Origin: Alcanivorax sp. S6407
GTDB lineage: Bacteria; Pseudomonadota; Gammaproteobacteria; Pseudomonadales; Alcanivoracaceae
Direction of reading: 5' to 3'
NCBI RefSeq assembly: GCF_023016115.1
Contig: NZ_JALKBH010000005.1
Location: 172,193 to 236,192, forward strand
DNA: 64,000 nt
Made by a program: the position numbers and the translations under genes. A model generated the notes under the pieces. It did not search any database, was not told the DNA's origin, and worked only from the letters and a program-made list of their open reading frames with translations. Positions 42,354 to 50,756 of the stretch are shown here, one piece after another. The number at the start of each line of letters is the position of its first letter. Positions within the stretch are counted from its first letter, which is position 1.

Positions 42354-43274
42354 ATGCATGTTTCGCGTTTTGATCTGAACCTCTTCGTGGTCTTTGATGC
42401 CATCTATACCGAGGGGTCCCTGACCCGGGCGGCCAAGGTGCTGAACCTGACCCAGCCTGCGGTCAGTCATGCCCTGGGGCGCCTGCGTGACCGTCTCGAT
42501 GACCCCCTGTTCGTGCGTCAGGGCAGCCGGATGGTGCCTACGGCACGGGCACGGGCCATGATCAGCCCTGTGCGTCATTCACTGGGTGGGTTCCAGCGTT
42601 GCCTGAGTGATGAGGGGGGCTTTGATGCAACGGAAGCCGAACGGACCTTCGTGCTGGGCCTGCGTGACGGTCTGGAGGGTTGCCTGCTTCCGCCCTTGAT
42701 GGCGCAGGTGATGAGCGAGGCGCCGGGTATCAAGTTGCAATCCCTGACTATCCGCCGGCGGCAGATGGCCACGGAGCTGGCCAGCGGCAGGCTGGATCTG
42801 GCCTGCGATGTGATGCTGGCCATGCCGGAAACCATCGAGCATGTGCCGGTGCTGTCCGGCCCCATGGTGGTGATGATGCGCGAGGGGCATCCGCTGGCGC
42901 AGGGCATGGACCTGCCAGCCTACCTTGCTGCACAGCATGTGCTGGTGTCTTCCCGCCGTGAGGGGCCGGGTCTGGAAGATTTCGGCCTGGCACGGCTGGG
43001 CTACCGGCGTCATATCCGTATGCGTTGTCAGCATTACCAGGCGGCCATCAGTACCGTCCAGCAAACCGACCTGCTGCTGTCCCTGCCGGCCACGCTGGCG
43101 GGACGCTTGTCCCGTGAAGGCATGACGGTCCGTTCGTTGCCTGCCGAGCTTAGCGATCTGGAAATGCACCTGTACTGGCATCGAGACCAGAGCGGCGACC
43201 CGGCTCATGGGTGGCTGCGGGAGAAGGTGTTGGGGTTGCTGAAAAAACAGCAGTTAATAGTTAACAGTGAATAG
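42354..43274 (+). CDS. LysR family transcriptional regulator
   Basis: 306 residues from ATG 42354; an in-frame TTG at 42342 is also possible. The N-terminal helix-turn-helix is FDAIYTEGSLTRAAKVLN then LTQPAVSHALGRL (about 18-48). The rest is the LysR effector-binding domain, close to the NodD/PcaQ-like 'DLNLFVVFDAIY' group. The last residues LIVNSE and the stop TAG are encoded by the beginning of a heptad repeat, so the C-terminus is repeat-derived. It is divergent from the SDR/phosphatase operon, its most likely target. Confidence 0.9.
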   Translation: MHVSRFDLNLFVVFDAIYTEGSLTRAAKVLNLTQPAVSHALGRLRDRLDDPLFVRQGSRMVPTARARAMISPVRHSLGGFQRCLSDEGGFDATEAERTFVLGLRDGLEGCLLPPLMAQVMSEAPGIKLQSLTIRRRQMATELASGRLDLACDVMLAMPETIEHVPVLSGPMVVMMREGHPLAQGMDLPAYLAAQHVLVSSRREGPGLEDFGLARLGYRRHIRMRCQHYQAAISTVQQTDLLLSLPATLAGRLSREGMTVRSLPAELSDLEMHLYWHRDQSGDPAHGWLREKVLGLLKKQQLIVNSE

Positions 43275-43524
43275 TGAACAGCGGCGCGATAGCGCGTTGT
43301 TGTTACTTCCAGGAAGGAGGCCGCGACCGTGTTTTTGGCGCGGCCTTTTTGCGTTTAAAAGACAAGGAAAAAGCAAAACAAATACTTGACAGGTTATGCC
43401 GGTCGGGCAGCCTTCACTGTTCACTGTTCACTGTTCACTGTTCACTGTTCACTGTTCACTGTTCACTGTTCACTGTTCACTGTTCACTGTTCACTGTTCA
43501 CTGTTCACTGTTCACTGTTCACTG
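43258..43524. repeat. Heptad element with TTCACTG x16 tandem array
   Basis: The left arm AGTTAATAGTTAACAGTGAA then TAGTGAACAG is followed by GGCGCGATAGCGCGTTG, and the core GGCCGCG...CGCGGCC with T-run. Sixteen perfect TTCACTG units fill 43413-43524. The array ends 35 nt before the start of the next gene. The longest perfect array in the window. Confidence 0.97.
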
Positions 43525-43558
43525 TTTTATTTGCGCTGTGCGCTGCGAGGAGAGAGGT

Positions 43559-44149
43559 ATGGGTCAGCAAGTAGAGTTTTTGTTTGATGTGGGAAGCCCG
43601 GCGGCTTATCTAGCCTGGAGCCAGTTGCCGGCATTGTGTCAGAGAAACGACGCTGATTTGCTCCTTACTCCGATGTTGCTGGGCGGGGTATTCAAGGCTG
43701 CCGGTAACAATCCGCCTGCGGCGGTGCCCGCCAAAGGGCAGTACATGCTTCGCGATCTTGGCCGGTTCGCTCAGCGCTATCAGGTACCACTGAACTTCAA
43801 TCCCCATTTCCCGGTCAACACCCTGCTGCCCATGCGCATTCTCGCCGCGGCTCAAGGACATGATCAGGAGAAGACTCTGGTGCAGGCCCTGTTCGATGCC
43901 ATGTGGCGCTCGCCCTGTAAGTTGTCCGAATCCGAGGTGGTCGCCGAAGTGCTGTCCAGTGCCGGGCTGGAGGCTGATTTCTGGCTGGCTCAGGCGGCCG
44001 ATGAGGATGTGAAGGCCCGCCTTAAGGAAAATACCGAGCACGCGGTGAGGCGTGGCGTGTTCGGTGCGCCGACCCTGTTTGTGGGCAATGAAATGTTCTT
44101 CGGTCAGGATCGGCTGGATTTTGTCGAGGAGGCCCTGCAGGGCTCATAG
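43559..44149 (+). CDS. DsbA-family 2-hydroxychromene-2-carboxylate isomerase-like protein
   Basis: 196 residues from ATG 43559 with GAGGAGAGAGG before it. The reading frame is open further upstream through the TTCACTG array, but that extension is an artefact. FDVGSPAAYLAW carries the Ser (13) that replaces the thiol in this glutathione-dependent family. VFGAPTLFVGNEMFFGQDRL near the end (split: VFGAPTLFVGNEMFF) is the DsbA-like cis-Pro and C-terminal motif. Such enzymes isomerise hydroxychromene carboxylates in aromatic breakdown or act as related GSH isomerases; no such pathway is nearby. Confidence 0.87.
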   Translation: MGQQVEFLFDVGSPAAYLAWSQLPALCQRNDADLLLTPMLLGGVFKAAGNNPPAAVPAKGQYMLRDLGRFAQRYQVPLNFNPHFPVNTLLPMRILAAAQGHDQEKTLVQALFDAMWRSPCKLSESEVVAEVLSSAGLEADFWLAQAADEDVKARLKENTEHAVRRGVFGAPTLFVGNEMFFGQDRLDFVEEALQGS

Positions 44150-44275
44150 CCACTGATGACCTGACCGGAATGGCGGTGTGGCGTGCAAAAGCGTCATTGA
44201 GAAGATCGCGGTCAGGTCGTAGCCTGCAAGCCATATTTCCCGTGGTAATCAGTCAGAAAGATTGAGGAGGCCCAG

Positions 44276-45445
44276 GTGGCAGAAGCATATATCGTATCCG
44301 CGGTACGTACCGCAGGTGGCAAGAAGAACGGTCGTTTGAGCAAGACTCACCCGGCAGACATGGGCGGCAAGGTTATTGACGCCCTGATCGAGCGCACCGG
44401 TGTACCGGCCGAGAAAGTGGATGACGTGATCTACGGCTGTGTGAGCCAGATCGGTCCGCAGACCTTCAACGTGGCGCGTACCTCCATCCTCAGCTCCTGC
44501 CTGCCGGAATCCGTACCGGGCGTGACCATTGATCGTCAGTGTGGTTCTTCCCAGCAAGCCATCCACTTTGCTGCCCAGGCGGTAATGAGCGGTACCCAGG
44601 ACGTGATCATCGCCGGTGGTGTGGAATCCATGAGCCAGGTGCCGATCGGTTCCCCGGCCGTGGCCGTGAAGGAAATGGGCACCCCGTTCGATGGTCAGGT
44701 GATCAGCGAGCGTTACCCCGGCGAGAACTTCAGCCAGTTCAATGGCGCTGAGCGCATGTGCGAAAAGTACGGCGTGACCAAGCCCGAGCTGGACCAGTTC
44801 GCCTACGATTCCCACAAGCGTGGTGCTGCTGCCACTGAAGCCGGTCGCTTCAAGGAAGAAATCGTTCCGATCACCGTGACCCTGGAAGATGGTTCCCAGG
44901 AAGAGCACGTGGTGGACGAAGGTATCCGTTGGGAAGCTGACCTGGACGCCATCAAGTCCCTGAACCCGCTGGTAGAAGGCGGTTACATCAGTGCGGCTAA
45001 CGCCAGCCAGATCACTGACGGTGCTTCTGCCCTGATGATCGTCAGCGAGAAGGCCCTTAAAGAATACGGCCTGACTCCGCTGGCCCGTATCCACTCCATG
45101 GCAGTAGTGGGTTCCGATCCGACCATGGTACTGGAAGGCCCGATTCCGGCCACCGAGAAAGTGCTGGCCCAGGCCGGCATGACCATCGGCGACATCGACC
45201 TGTATGAAGTGAACGAAGCGTTCGGCTCCGTACCGCTGGCGTGGATGAAGGCTATCGGTGCTGACTACGAGAAGCTGAACGTGAATGGTGGCGCCCAAGC
45301 GCTGGGTCACCCGCTGGGTGGCACTGGTACCAAGCTGATGGGTACTCTGATCTACGAACTGAAGCGTCGTGGTGGCAAGTACGGCCTGCTGGCGATCTGT
45401 GAAGGTCTCGGTACTGCCAACGCTACTATCGTTGAAGTGCTGTAA
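44276..45445 (+). CDS. Acetyl-CoA C-acyltransferase (thiolase)
   Basis: 389 residues, GTG start after GAGGAGG. The nucleophilic Cys89 is in DRQCGSSQQA, His345 in GHPLGGTG and Cys375 in ICEGLGTAN, so the catalytic set is complete. It either condenses two acetyl-CoA or cleaves 3-ketoacyl-CoA in beta-oxidation; the sequence alone does not decide. Codon use is notably regular, as in highly expressed genes. It is monocistronic, with a strong terminator at 45499. Confidence 0.93.
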   Translation: MAEAYIVSAVRTAGGKKNGRLSKTHPADMGGKVIDALIERTGVPAEKVDDVIYGCVSQIGPQTFNVARTSILSSCLPESVPGVTIDRQCGSSQQAIHFAAQAVMSGTQDVIIAGGVESMSQVPIGSPAVAVKEMGTPFDGQVISERYPGENFSQFNGAERMCEKYGVTKPELDQFAYDSHKRGAAATEAGRFKEEIVPITVTLEDGSQEEHVVDEGIRWEADLDAIKSLNPLVEGGYISAANASQITDGASALMIVSEKALKEYGLTPLARIHSMAVVGSDPTMVLEGPIPATEKVLAQAGMTIGDIDLYEVNEAFGSVPLAWMKAIGADYEKLNVNGGAQALGHPLGGTGTKLMGTLIYELKRRGGKYGLLAICEGLGTANATIVEVL

Positions 45446-45498
45446 GACCAGTTGAAAGTTTAAACGCGGCTTCCGCGCCGCGACTTCAGCTTGATAAA

Positions 45499-45530
45499 AA
45501 GCCGCCCCGGGAAACCGGGGCGGCTTTTTT
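45499..45530. terminator. Rho-independent terminator after thiolase
   Basis: AAGCCGCCCCGG pairs with CCGGGGCGGCTT around GAAA, followed by TTTT; the A-run before the stem makes it usable in both directions. Confidence 0.93.
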
Positions 45531-45727
45531 GTGGCCGCTCTGCGGCTGCATCACGCAACATGCAACACGCGGCACGCAGAAATCGGGTCTTCCATGGTGG
45601 GGCGAGTTGCGAGTTTCGAAAATCAAAAGCGTTAAACAAAAACCTTTGGCTTTCGGTTTGCGTGGGTTTTTCTCTTCGAAACTCGAAACTCGAAACTCGA
45701 AACTCGAAACTCGAAACTCGAAACTCG
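45531..45727. repeat. Two heptad repeats: CAACACG type and TCGAAAC x7 array
   Basis: GGCCGCTCTGCGGCTGCATC followed by ACGCAACATGCAACACGCGG repeats a module seen at 63820 and, inverted, near 5465. Then a left arm GAGTTGCGAGTTTCGAAAAT and seven perfect TCGAAAC units (45676-45724) running to the stop of the HupE-like gene. It lies between convergent genes. Confidence 0.92.
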
Positions 45728-46840
45728 TTACGCCAGTCGCTCCACCAGCCATACCCCTGCCAGCACCATGATCGACAGTGATCCGGCCGGCACGAAGATC
45801 CGTTGATAGAAATGGGTCTGCCGCATCAGATAGGCAATCGGAACAAAGACCATGACGATGGCCACCTGCCCCAGTTCCACGCCGATGTTGAAGCCCAGCA
45901 AGGGTAGGAATATACCGCTGCTGGTCAGGCCAAGATCGGCCAGTACTGAGGCGAAACCCAGCCCGTGGATCAGACCGAACACGAAGGCCATTACCCAGCG
46001 TCTCGGGAAGAAGCGGGGCAGCAGATTGGCCACCGCACCGATGGCCACGGTAGCCGCAATGGCGGATTCCACCAGCCAGGATGGCAGCGAGATGATGCCC
46101 AGTGTGGCCAGGGCCAGTGTCAGGGAATGGGTCAGGGTGAACGCGGTGACGATGGACAGGGTCTGGCCCAGTGCCATGGTCATGCTTGGGGCGGGTTGCC
46201 AGCCACCGGTACGCCAGACCAGCACGGCGGGGAACAGCAGGGTGAGCAGGAACAGGATGTGGTCATAACCGATCAGGATATGGTGGATGCCTTGTCCAAT
46301 AAATCCCTGGAACGATTGCCAGACACTGTCCTGACTGAGTTGCTGTTGTCGTTGTCCATCGCTGAAGGTGGCGGTCAGAACATCATCGTTATGACGTAGT
46401 TTGAGCAGGCCGTGGTGCTCCGGATCCTGAGCAAACAGAAACTGGTAATCCACCTCAAGAAACTGTGGTGCTATCGGGCAGTTGCCGCGAAGATGCAGGG
46501 CGGCATAACGGCCATCCACATGGTCACTGACCTGGAGTCCAGTGAGGCTTAGTGGGCAATCGGCAGTTTGCCTGTCTGTCATGGCATTAACCGTGAGTGT
46601 GGACAGTATCTGACTGGCAATGGCGGGTTGCTGGCCCAACAGCTCGCCCCACATGATCAGACCATCCCGATTGGTATCCAGTGGCAATATCAGGTTCAGG
46701 TCGCGCAGGGCGATGTCCCATTGCCCGGTGATGACGGTGCTGTCGTCGCGGCTTTCCAGTTGCAGGTAGCTGTCGCTGGGTTTGTGCGCCAGAGCCAGTT
46801 CTGATACCACCAGCAACAGGCAGACAATCAGTCGTTTCAT
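45728..46840 (-). CDS. HupE/UreJ-like membrane protein
   Basis: 370 residues. Signal peptide (about 1-18), then an extracytoplasmic domain of about 160 residues, then seven or so membrane helices. The motif GIHHILIGYDHILFLLTLLF near 185-205 and FGLIHGLGFASVL near 290 are the His-rich signatures of HupE/UreJ-type proteins, thought to handle metals such as Ni or Co. The gene overlaps the TPR gene by 4 nt. It ends the predicted DUF4331 operon. The transported ion, if any, is unknown. Confidence 0.8.
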   Translation of the reverse strand: MKRLIVCLLLVVSELALAHKPSDSYLQLESRDDSTVITGQWDIALRDLNLILPLDTNRDGLIMWGELLGQQPAIASQILSTLTVNAMTDRQTADCPLSLTGLQVSDHVDGRYAALHLRGNCPIAPQFLEVDYQFLFAQDPEHHGLLKLRHNDDVLTATFSDGQRQQQLSQDSVWQSFQGFIGQGIHHILIGYDHILFLLTLLFPAVLVWRTGGWQPAPSMTMALGQTLSIVTAFTLTHSLTLALATLGIISLPSWLVESAIAATVAIGAVANLLPRFFPRRWVMAFVFGLIHGLGFASVLADLGLTSSGIFLPLLGFNIGVELGQVAIVMVFVPIAYLMRQTHFYQRIFVPAGSLSIMVLAGVWLVERLA

Positions 46841-47964
46841 GGCTGGTTTTCCTGTAGCTGTTGCAGGGTGGCATCGTGAATCTCGTGGCGTTGGATGAAA
46901 TCCGTGGCCAGTTGCAGACTTTCCGGGTCGCTGTTGGTGCGGGCACTGGCAAGCAGCAAACGCAGATCCGGCAGCTCGCGCTGTTGATCCCAGTTGGCCC
47001 GGGCGTTAGCCAGGGCTGCCAGATATTGCCCGGTGACTTCCAGCTGGAAGCGAGCCTGTTCCCGCAGATGGATGTCGCGTCCGGATTGTCGTGCCGCTGC
47101 AATTCGCTTCTGATATGCCTGTTGCCACTGACTGGCGTCGGGATGTCCACTGCGCTGGCCGGCGATACTGAGACGCAGCAGGGCATTTTCTCTTTCCTGC
47201 CAGTGCTGTAGCCGGGTAATCACTTTGTCGTTGTGACCCTGTTTCAGCCACACATCACTTTGCAGGTAGGTCAGATAGGGATCGTCAGGTGCGACCAGCC
47301 TGGCCATGTCTATATGGCGTTGGGCCTGGTTCGGGAGACCTTTCTGGATCGCCATTTCCGCCAGCAGGGTATATAGCCAGCGCTGTTCATTGCCGGGGGC
47401 GGCGAGGCCTTGCTCTGCCAGCCTGTTCAGGGTCTGCCATGCCTGTGGCAGTTTGCCGGTGACGGCCTGGATGCTGCCCTGGCATATCACCACGGTAACG
47501 GGAGAAAGGCTGCCTGCACCGCGGCGGCAGGCATGGGTCGCGTCATCAAAACGTCCCTGAACCCGTTCCAGATTGGCCAGCATCAGCCAGCCCTGACCCT
47601 GTTCGGGGCGTTTTGACAGTAGTGATTGCAGTCTGGCTCTGGCATTGTCGAATTGATGTTGGCGCAGTTCTATTTCCGCCATCAACAGGACTGTTGGAGG
47701 GGAGGAGGAGTCAGACCAGGGGGAAAGAGTAGCCAGCGCATAGCCAAGAAATCGGGCGTCTTCTTGCTGGCGGGCATAATCAACATAGGTGCGTGCCTTG
47801 CGTATTGCATCGGCTTCATTGTCGGCACGATCGGGCTGTCCCAATGCCTGCTCGGCGGGAGTCAGTTCGGCAAGGACTTGATCGTCGCTGGCCGGCGTGT
47901 AGGGCGCCGCCCCGGCCAGTCCGGCAAGCAGACTGAACAGGGCAACAAAAAAACGTGTCACCAT
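46837..47964 (-). CDS. Exported tetratricopeptide-repeat protein
   Basis: 375 residues from ATG 47964. A signal peptide (MVTRFFVALFSLLAGLAGA) is followed by helical repeats of TPR type (QGWLMLANLERVQGRFDDAT, about 140-160, and more). The start codon lies in the 3' half of a perfect 13-bp stem that is followed by seven T residues on the minus strand, i.e. a terminator whose T-tract encodes the two Phe codons. No good ribosome site precedes the ATG. It should act as a periplasmic scaffold for the HupE/DUF4331 system. Confidence 0.82.
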   Translation of the reverse strand: MVTRFFVALFSLLAGLAGAAPYTPASDDQVLAELTPAEQALGQPDRADNEADAIRKARTYVDYARQQEDARFLGYALATLSPWSDSSSPPTVLLMAEIELRQHQFDNARARLQSLLSKRPEQGQGWLMLANLERVQGRFDDATHACRRGAGSLSPVTVVICQGSIQAVTGKLPQAWQTLNRLAEQGLAAPGNEQRWLYTLLAEMAIQKGLPNQAQRHIDMARLVAPDDPYLTYLQSDVWLKQGHNDKVITRLQHWQERENALLRLSIAGQRSGHPDASQWQQAYQKRIAAARQSGRDIHLREQARFQLEVTGQYLAALANARANWDQQRELPDLRLLLASARTNSDPESLQLATDFIQRHEIHDATLQQLQENQP

Positions 47965-47985
47965 CCTGTTGCGATGGTGACACGT
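47947..47985 (-). terminator. Terminator/attenuator overlapping the TPR start codon
   Basis: On the minus strand ACGTGTCACCATC pairs perfectly with GATGGTGACACGT around GCAACAG, followed by TTTTTTT. The stem contains the ATG of the TPR gene and lies right after the lipoprotein stop. It should lower both transcription and translation of the downstream genes. Confidence 0.85.
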
Positions 47986-47992
47986 CCCCCGA

Positions 47993-48244
47993 TCAGTTGG
48001 CCTGGTTCGGTGTATCCAGGACACTGTCATAGGCCTCCGGGTTATTGCTGTCTCGGTCGATCAGGCGCAGCCGGTTGATGTTGACCGGTTCGCGATCGTC
48101 TCGCGTATTGGCCAGCTGTACCTTCACAAAGGCGGTGTAATCGATAGCTGGCTGGATCTGCACCGGGCGGCGGTCGTTGTCACCGCCGCACGCGGACAAG
48201 GCCAGCACGGATATCGATATTGCGGAAAGCGTGATGAATCGCAT
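47993..48244 (-). CDS. Small lipoprotein, unknown
   Basis: 83 residues. The lipobox LALSAC places lipidated Cys at 19. The remainder is polar with no known domain (VKVQLANTRDDREPVNINRL). It starts 10 nt after the DUF4331 gene and ends 8 nt before the terminator stem that covers the TPR start. It is part of the DUF4331 operon. Function unknown, likely an accessory of the envelope complex. Confidence 0.75.
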   Translation of the reverse strand: MRFITLSAISISVLALSACGGDNDRRPVQIQPAIDYTAFVKVQLANTRDDREPVNINRLRLIDRDSNNPEAYDSVLDTPNQAN

Positions 48245-48254
48245 GGTGTCCTCC

Positions 48255-49778
48255 TTACATGGGCATGGCGGCGACGTTATCGGCGCCGGGCAGCGGCGTG
48301 TTCAGGTAGGGGAAGACGGTCAGGTAAGCATCTGGATCAGGAAGAGCGCCGTCATTGACGATGGCCCCGCCATTCACCTGGCTATTCTGGTTACCGCAGT
48401 TACCGATCTCCCCACCTTCCGCCATGCCATTTACGTCACCGCCGCAGAGGAAGCCTTCTGCCGCTGTCAACGCAATATCCACCACATCATCGATGGGGCG
48501 ACGCCCATTCGGGAAGCCGGCAAAGTCGCCCCCGGCCACGCCAAGATCGACTTGAGAACCTGCCGCGGTGGCTGCAATAGCGGTGTTCAGGCGCAGAATT
48601 TCACTGGCGGTCACCGTGGGCAATTGGGTCACGCCGGGTACACCGGTAAGGAACACGGTGACGAGGTCATTACGCGGGGTTTCCGGTGCAGGCACGCCGA
48701 AGAGAATTTCTACCAGAGCCGGCAGCGTCGGGTTGGTGACATAGGTGGCGAACTGACCGTCGTCCTTCGGCTCACTGGCATTAAAACGGTCCTTGTCCTG
48801 CAGCCCGATCACGACTTCGTTTACCAGCGGGTTGCCGAGGCGGGATACCTGGGTAAAGGCGCCGCCTTTCACCGCAGGGCCTTTAGCATTGTCGCTGGAG
48901 GTGGTAGCCGTACCTTTGGGGGAAGGGTTGATTACCGTCGCCTGGCGAATGCTGGCGGTGGTCCAGCCACCGATCACGCTGTTGTCGCCAGTCAGACATG
49001 AGGCTGGGACTTCCAGGGCGAGACTGGTGATGTTCTTGTCGCCAATGGTGTTGCTGCGGGAATCACGGGCTCCCAGCGGGTTCAGGGAAACCAGGTCAAA
49101 AACCTCACCCAGGTTCACCACAAAACCTTCCTGACGTTGGCCAACGAAGACTTTGCCCGGCATGGGGCAGTCAGGAATGGTGACATCATGAATAAAGGTT
49201 TCGGCATAGGTTTCGTAGTCGCCGATGGATTTGGTGCCGATGTTATCCAGGGGTTTGTCGAACGAGGTGCTGCCGCTGTTGGCGTCTGTCAGGTTCTGTA
49301 CCGTGCCTGTTCTACGATCGCCTGTAATCATTTTTACGGTGTAACTTTCAAGCACGTTCTGTGCGGCGTTATTGGCTGCCGATATGGCGCCGATGTTGAT
49401 CAATGGAACCGGCACGTCCACGCCGCCAACGGGAACGGTCAGGTTTTTGCGTTCGGTGTTGAACTGGAACTGGAAAGTAATGTCTTCCTGGGCGTTCCCG
49501 GTGTTGTCGATGTGAATCTCGTAGATGGCATCGTCATCCAGAGAGAAGTAATTCGGGCCACCGTAGGCATCCTGCAGCGGCAGGTAGTTGGCGATGAGCG
49601 TCACATAACCGGTGCGGTCAGCTTCATAGCTGTTAAACATGTAGAAGTCGGTGCCGTCGACTTTGGGCATGCCGGTAATGAAGGGGGCTTCACGGTGGCT
49701 TGACGCCAGGGTGCCGGCGCTGGCCAGCATGGCTGCCAGGGTGCAGGTGGCAGGTAGAAGTAATGAGCGGCGTTGCAT
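48255..49778 (-). CDS. DUF4331 exported protein
   Basis: 507 residues with a signal peptide ending LASSHREAPF; SSHREAP is the conserved opening of mature DUF4331 proteins. NSYEADRTGYVTLIANYLPL and GDVNGMAEGGEIGNCG-type segments occur (the latter near 460). These proteins are secreted, beta-rich and of unknown function, often encoded beside an ECF sigma factor and anti-sigma pair as here. It leads a minus-strand operon with a lipoprotein, a TPR protein and a HupE-like protein. A MITE-like element lies 28 nt upstream of its start, so its promoter lies in or beyond that element. Confidence 0.85.
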   Translation of the reverse strand: MQRRSLLLPATCTLAAMLASAGTLASSHREAPFITGMPKVDGTDFYMFNSYEADRTGYVTLIANYLPLQDAYGGPNYFSLDDDAIYEIHIDNTGNAQEDITFQFQFNTERKNLTVPVGGVDVPVPLINIGAISAANNAAQNVLESYTVKMITGDRRTGTVQNLTDANSGSTSFDKPLDNIGTKSIGDYETYAETFIHDVTIPDCPMPGKVFVGQRQEGFVVNLGEVFDLVSLNPLGARDSRSNTIGDKNITSLALEVPASCLTGDNSVIGGWTTASIRQATVINPSPKGTATTSSDNAKGPAVKGGAFTQVSRLGNPLVNEVVIGLQDKDRFNASEPKDDGQFATYVTNPTLPALVEILFGVPAPETPRNDLVTVFLTGVPGVTQLPTVTASEILRLNTAIAATAAGSQVDLGVAGGDFAGFPNGRRPIDDVVDIALTAAEGFLCGGDVNGMAEGGEIGNCGNQNSQVNGGAIVNDGALPDPDAYLTVFPYLNTPLPGADNVAAMPM

Positions 49779-49806
49779 GACAAATCTCCCTTATTTGATT
49801 GTCGTT

Positions 49807-50073
49807 AAGGAGCCTCTGAATAACTCCTTGCGTACTCAGCGTGACCTGAAGCGTGCAGCTGTTGGGTCTTGTCTCGATGGTCAGGGTGGTTCCCTTTCCG
49901 AGAGACAAGACCCGGCAGATGGGCGCTTCAGGCCGCGCCCTCCGGGTCTTCCAGGCTGGTTCGCACTCGTTGTTGTGCTTTTTTGATGGATCGACATACA
50001 CCTTCAAAATCGCGCCTAGATTGCGAACCAGCCTGAAAGACTGAGCATGCAAGGAGTTATTCGGAGGCTCCTT
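49807..50073. mobile_element. MITE-like palindromic element, 267 bp
   Basis: Terminal inverted repeats: AAGGAGCCTCTGAATAACTC then CTTGC on the left (49807-49831), GCAAGGAGTTATTCGGAGGC then TCCTT on the right (50049-50073). Inside are further inverted pairs, GGGTCTTGTCTCG with CGAGAGACAAGACCC, and CCAGGCTGGTTCGCA with TGCGAACCAGCCTG. No ORF. It occupies the promoter region between the ECF sigma gene and the DUF4331 operon. No clear target duplication seen. Confidence 0.8.
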
Positions 50074-50210
50074 CAGGGAGTTACGCGCCGGTCTCGAGAA
50101 CGGATGCAAAAAATAATTTGTTTTTTTATGCATCCAGATCAGGGTTATTCACGTACCACTAACATGCGCAATGTCATGACTGAGGCTCTACTCACGTTCA
50201 GGTTCAGGTT

Positions 50211-50756
50211 ATGGATTGCGATAATGAACGACTGGTAACGTTGCTGGCGAAATCCGCTCAGGGGGATCGTCAATCGTTCGCCTGTCTGTATCAGCAAACC
50301 AGTGCAGCGGTATATGGCATGTGCGTGCATCTGCTGCGCAACACTGACGAGGCACAGGACGTGTTGCAGGAAACCTATATTCAGGTGTGGCATCACGCGG
50401 GTGAATACCATGCGGATCGCGGCACGCCAATCACGTGGATGATGTCCATTGGGCGTTATCGTTGTCTTGATGCGTTGCGCAAGCGTCGTCACCACGTGGA
50501 TTTCGAAAAGGTAGAAACCACCCAGCAGAGTGACGCGCCGGGGCCCATGGAGATGGCGGATGCCCACTCCGAGCGGCAGCGGCTGAGTGATTGCCTTAAG
50601 GATCTGGATGAGCGTTATCGCTCCACGATCGAGATGGCCTACTACCGTGGCTTTACGCATCAGGAGCTGGCGTTAGCCATGGGGCAGCCATTGGGTACCA
50701 CCAAAAGTGCGGTGCGTCGCGGTCTGTCGGTGCTGAGACGGTGTCTCGGTTCATGA
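50211..50756 (+). CDS. ECF-type sigma factor
   Basis: 181 residues. Region 2 is RNTDEAQDVLQETYIQVWHH (about 42-62) and region 4 is the HTH GFTHQELALAMGQPLG then TTKSAVRRGL (about 145-172). No region 1 or 3. It overlaps the downstream anti-sigma gene by 4 nt (ATGA), which fits co-production. It is divergent from the DUF4331 operon. By analogy with SigK/RskA-type pairs it should transcribe its own gene and the DUF4331 operon on an envelope signal; this is inference. Confidence 0.92.
   Translation: MDCDNERLVTLLAKSAQGDRQSFACLYQQTSAAVYGMCVHLLRNTDEAQDVLQETYIQVWHHAGEYHADRGTPITWMMSIGRYRCLDALRKRRHHVDFEKVETTQQSDAPGPMEMADAHSERQRLSDCLKDLDERYRSTIEMAYYRGFTHQELALAMGQPLGTTKSAVRRGLSVLRRCLGS

Noticed and set aside
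43274..43558. Open reading frame through the TTCACTG array giving SLFTVHC-like repeats
   Set aside because: A 7-nt array without stops is open in all frames by chance; the real gene starts at ATG 43559 with a strong ribosome site, and the product matches its family from there.
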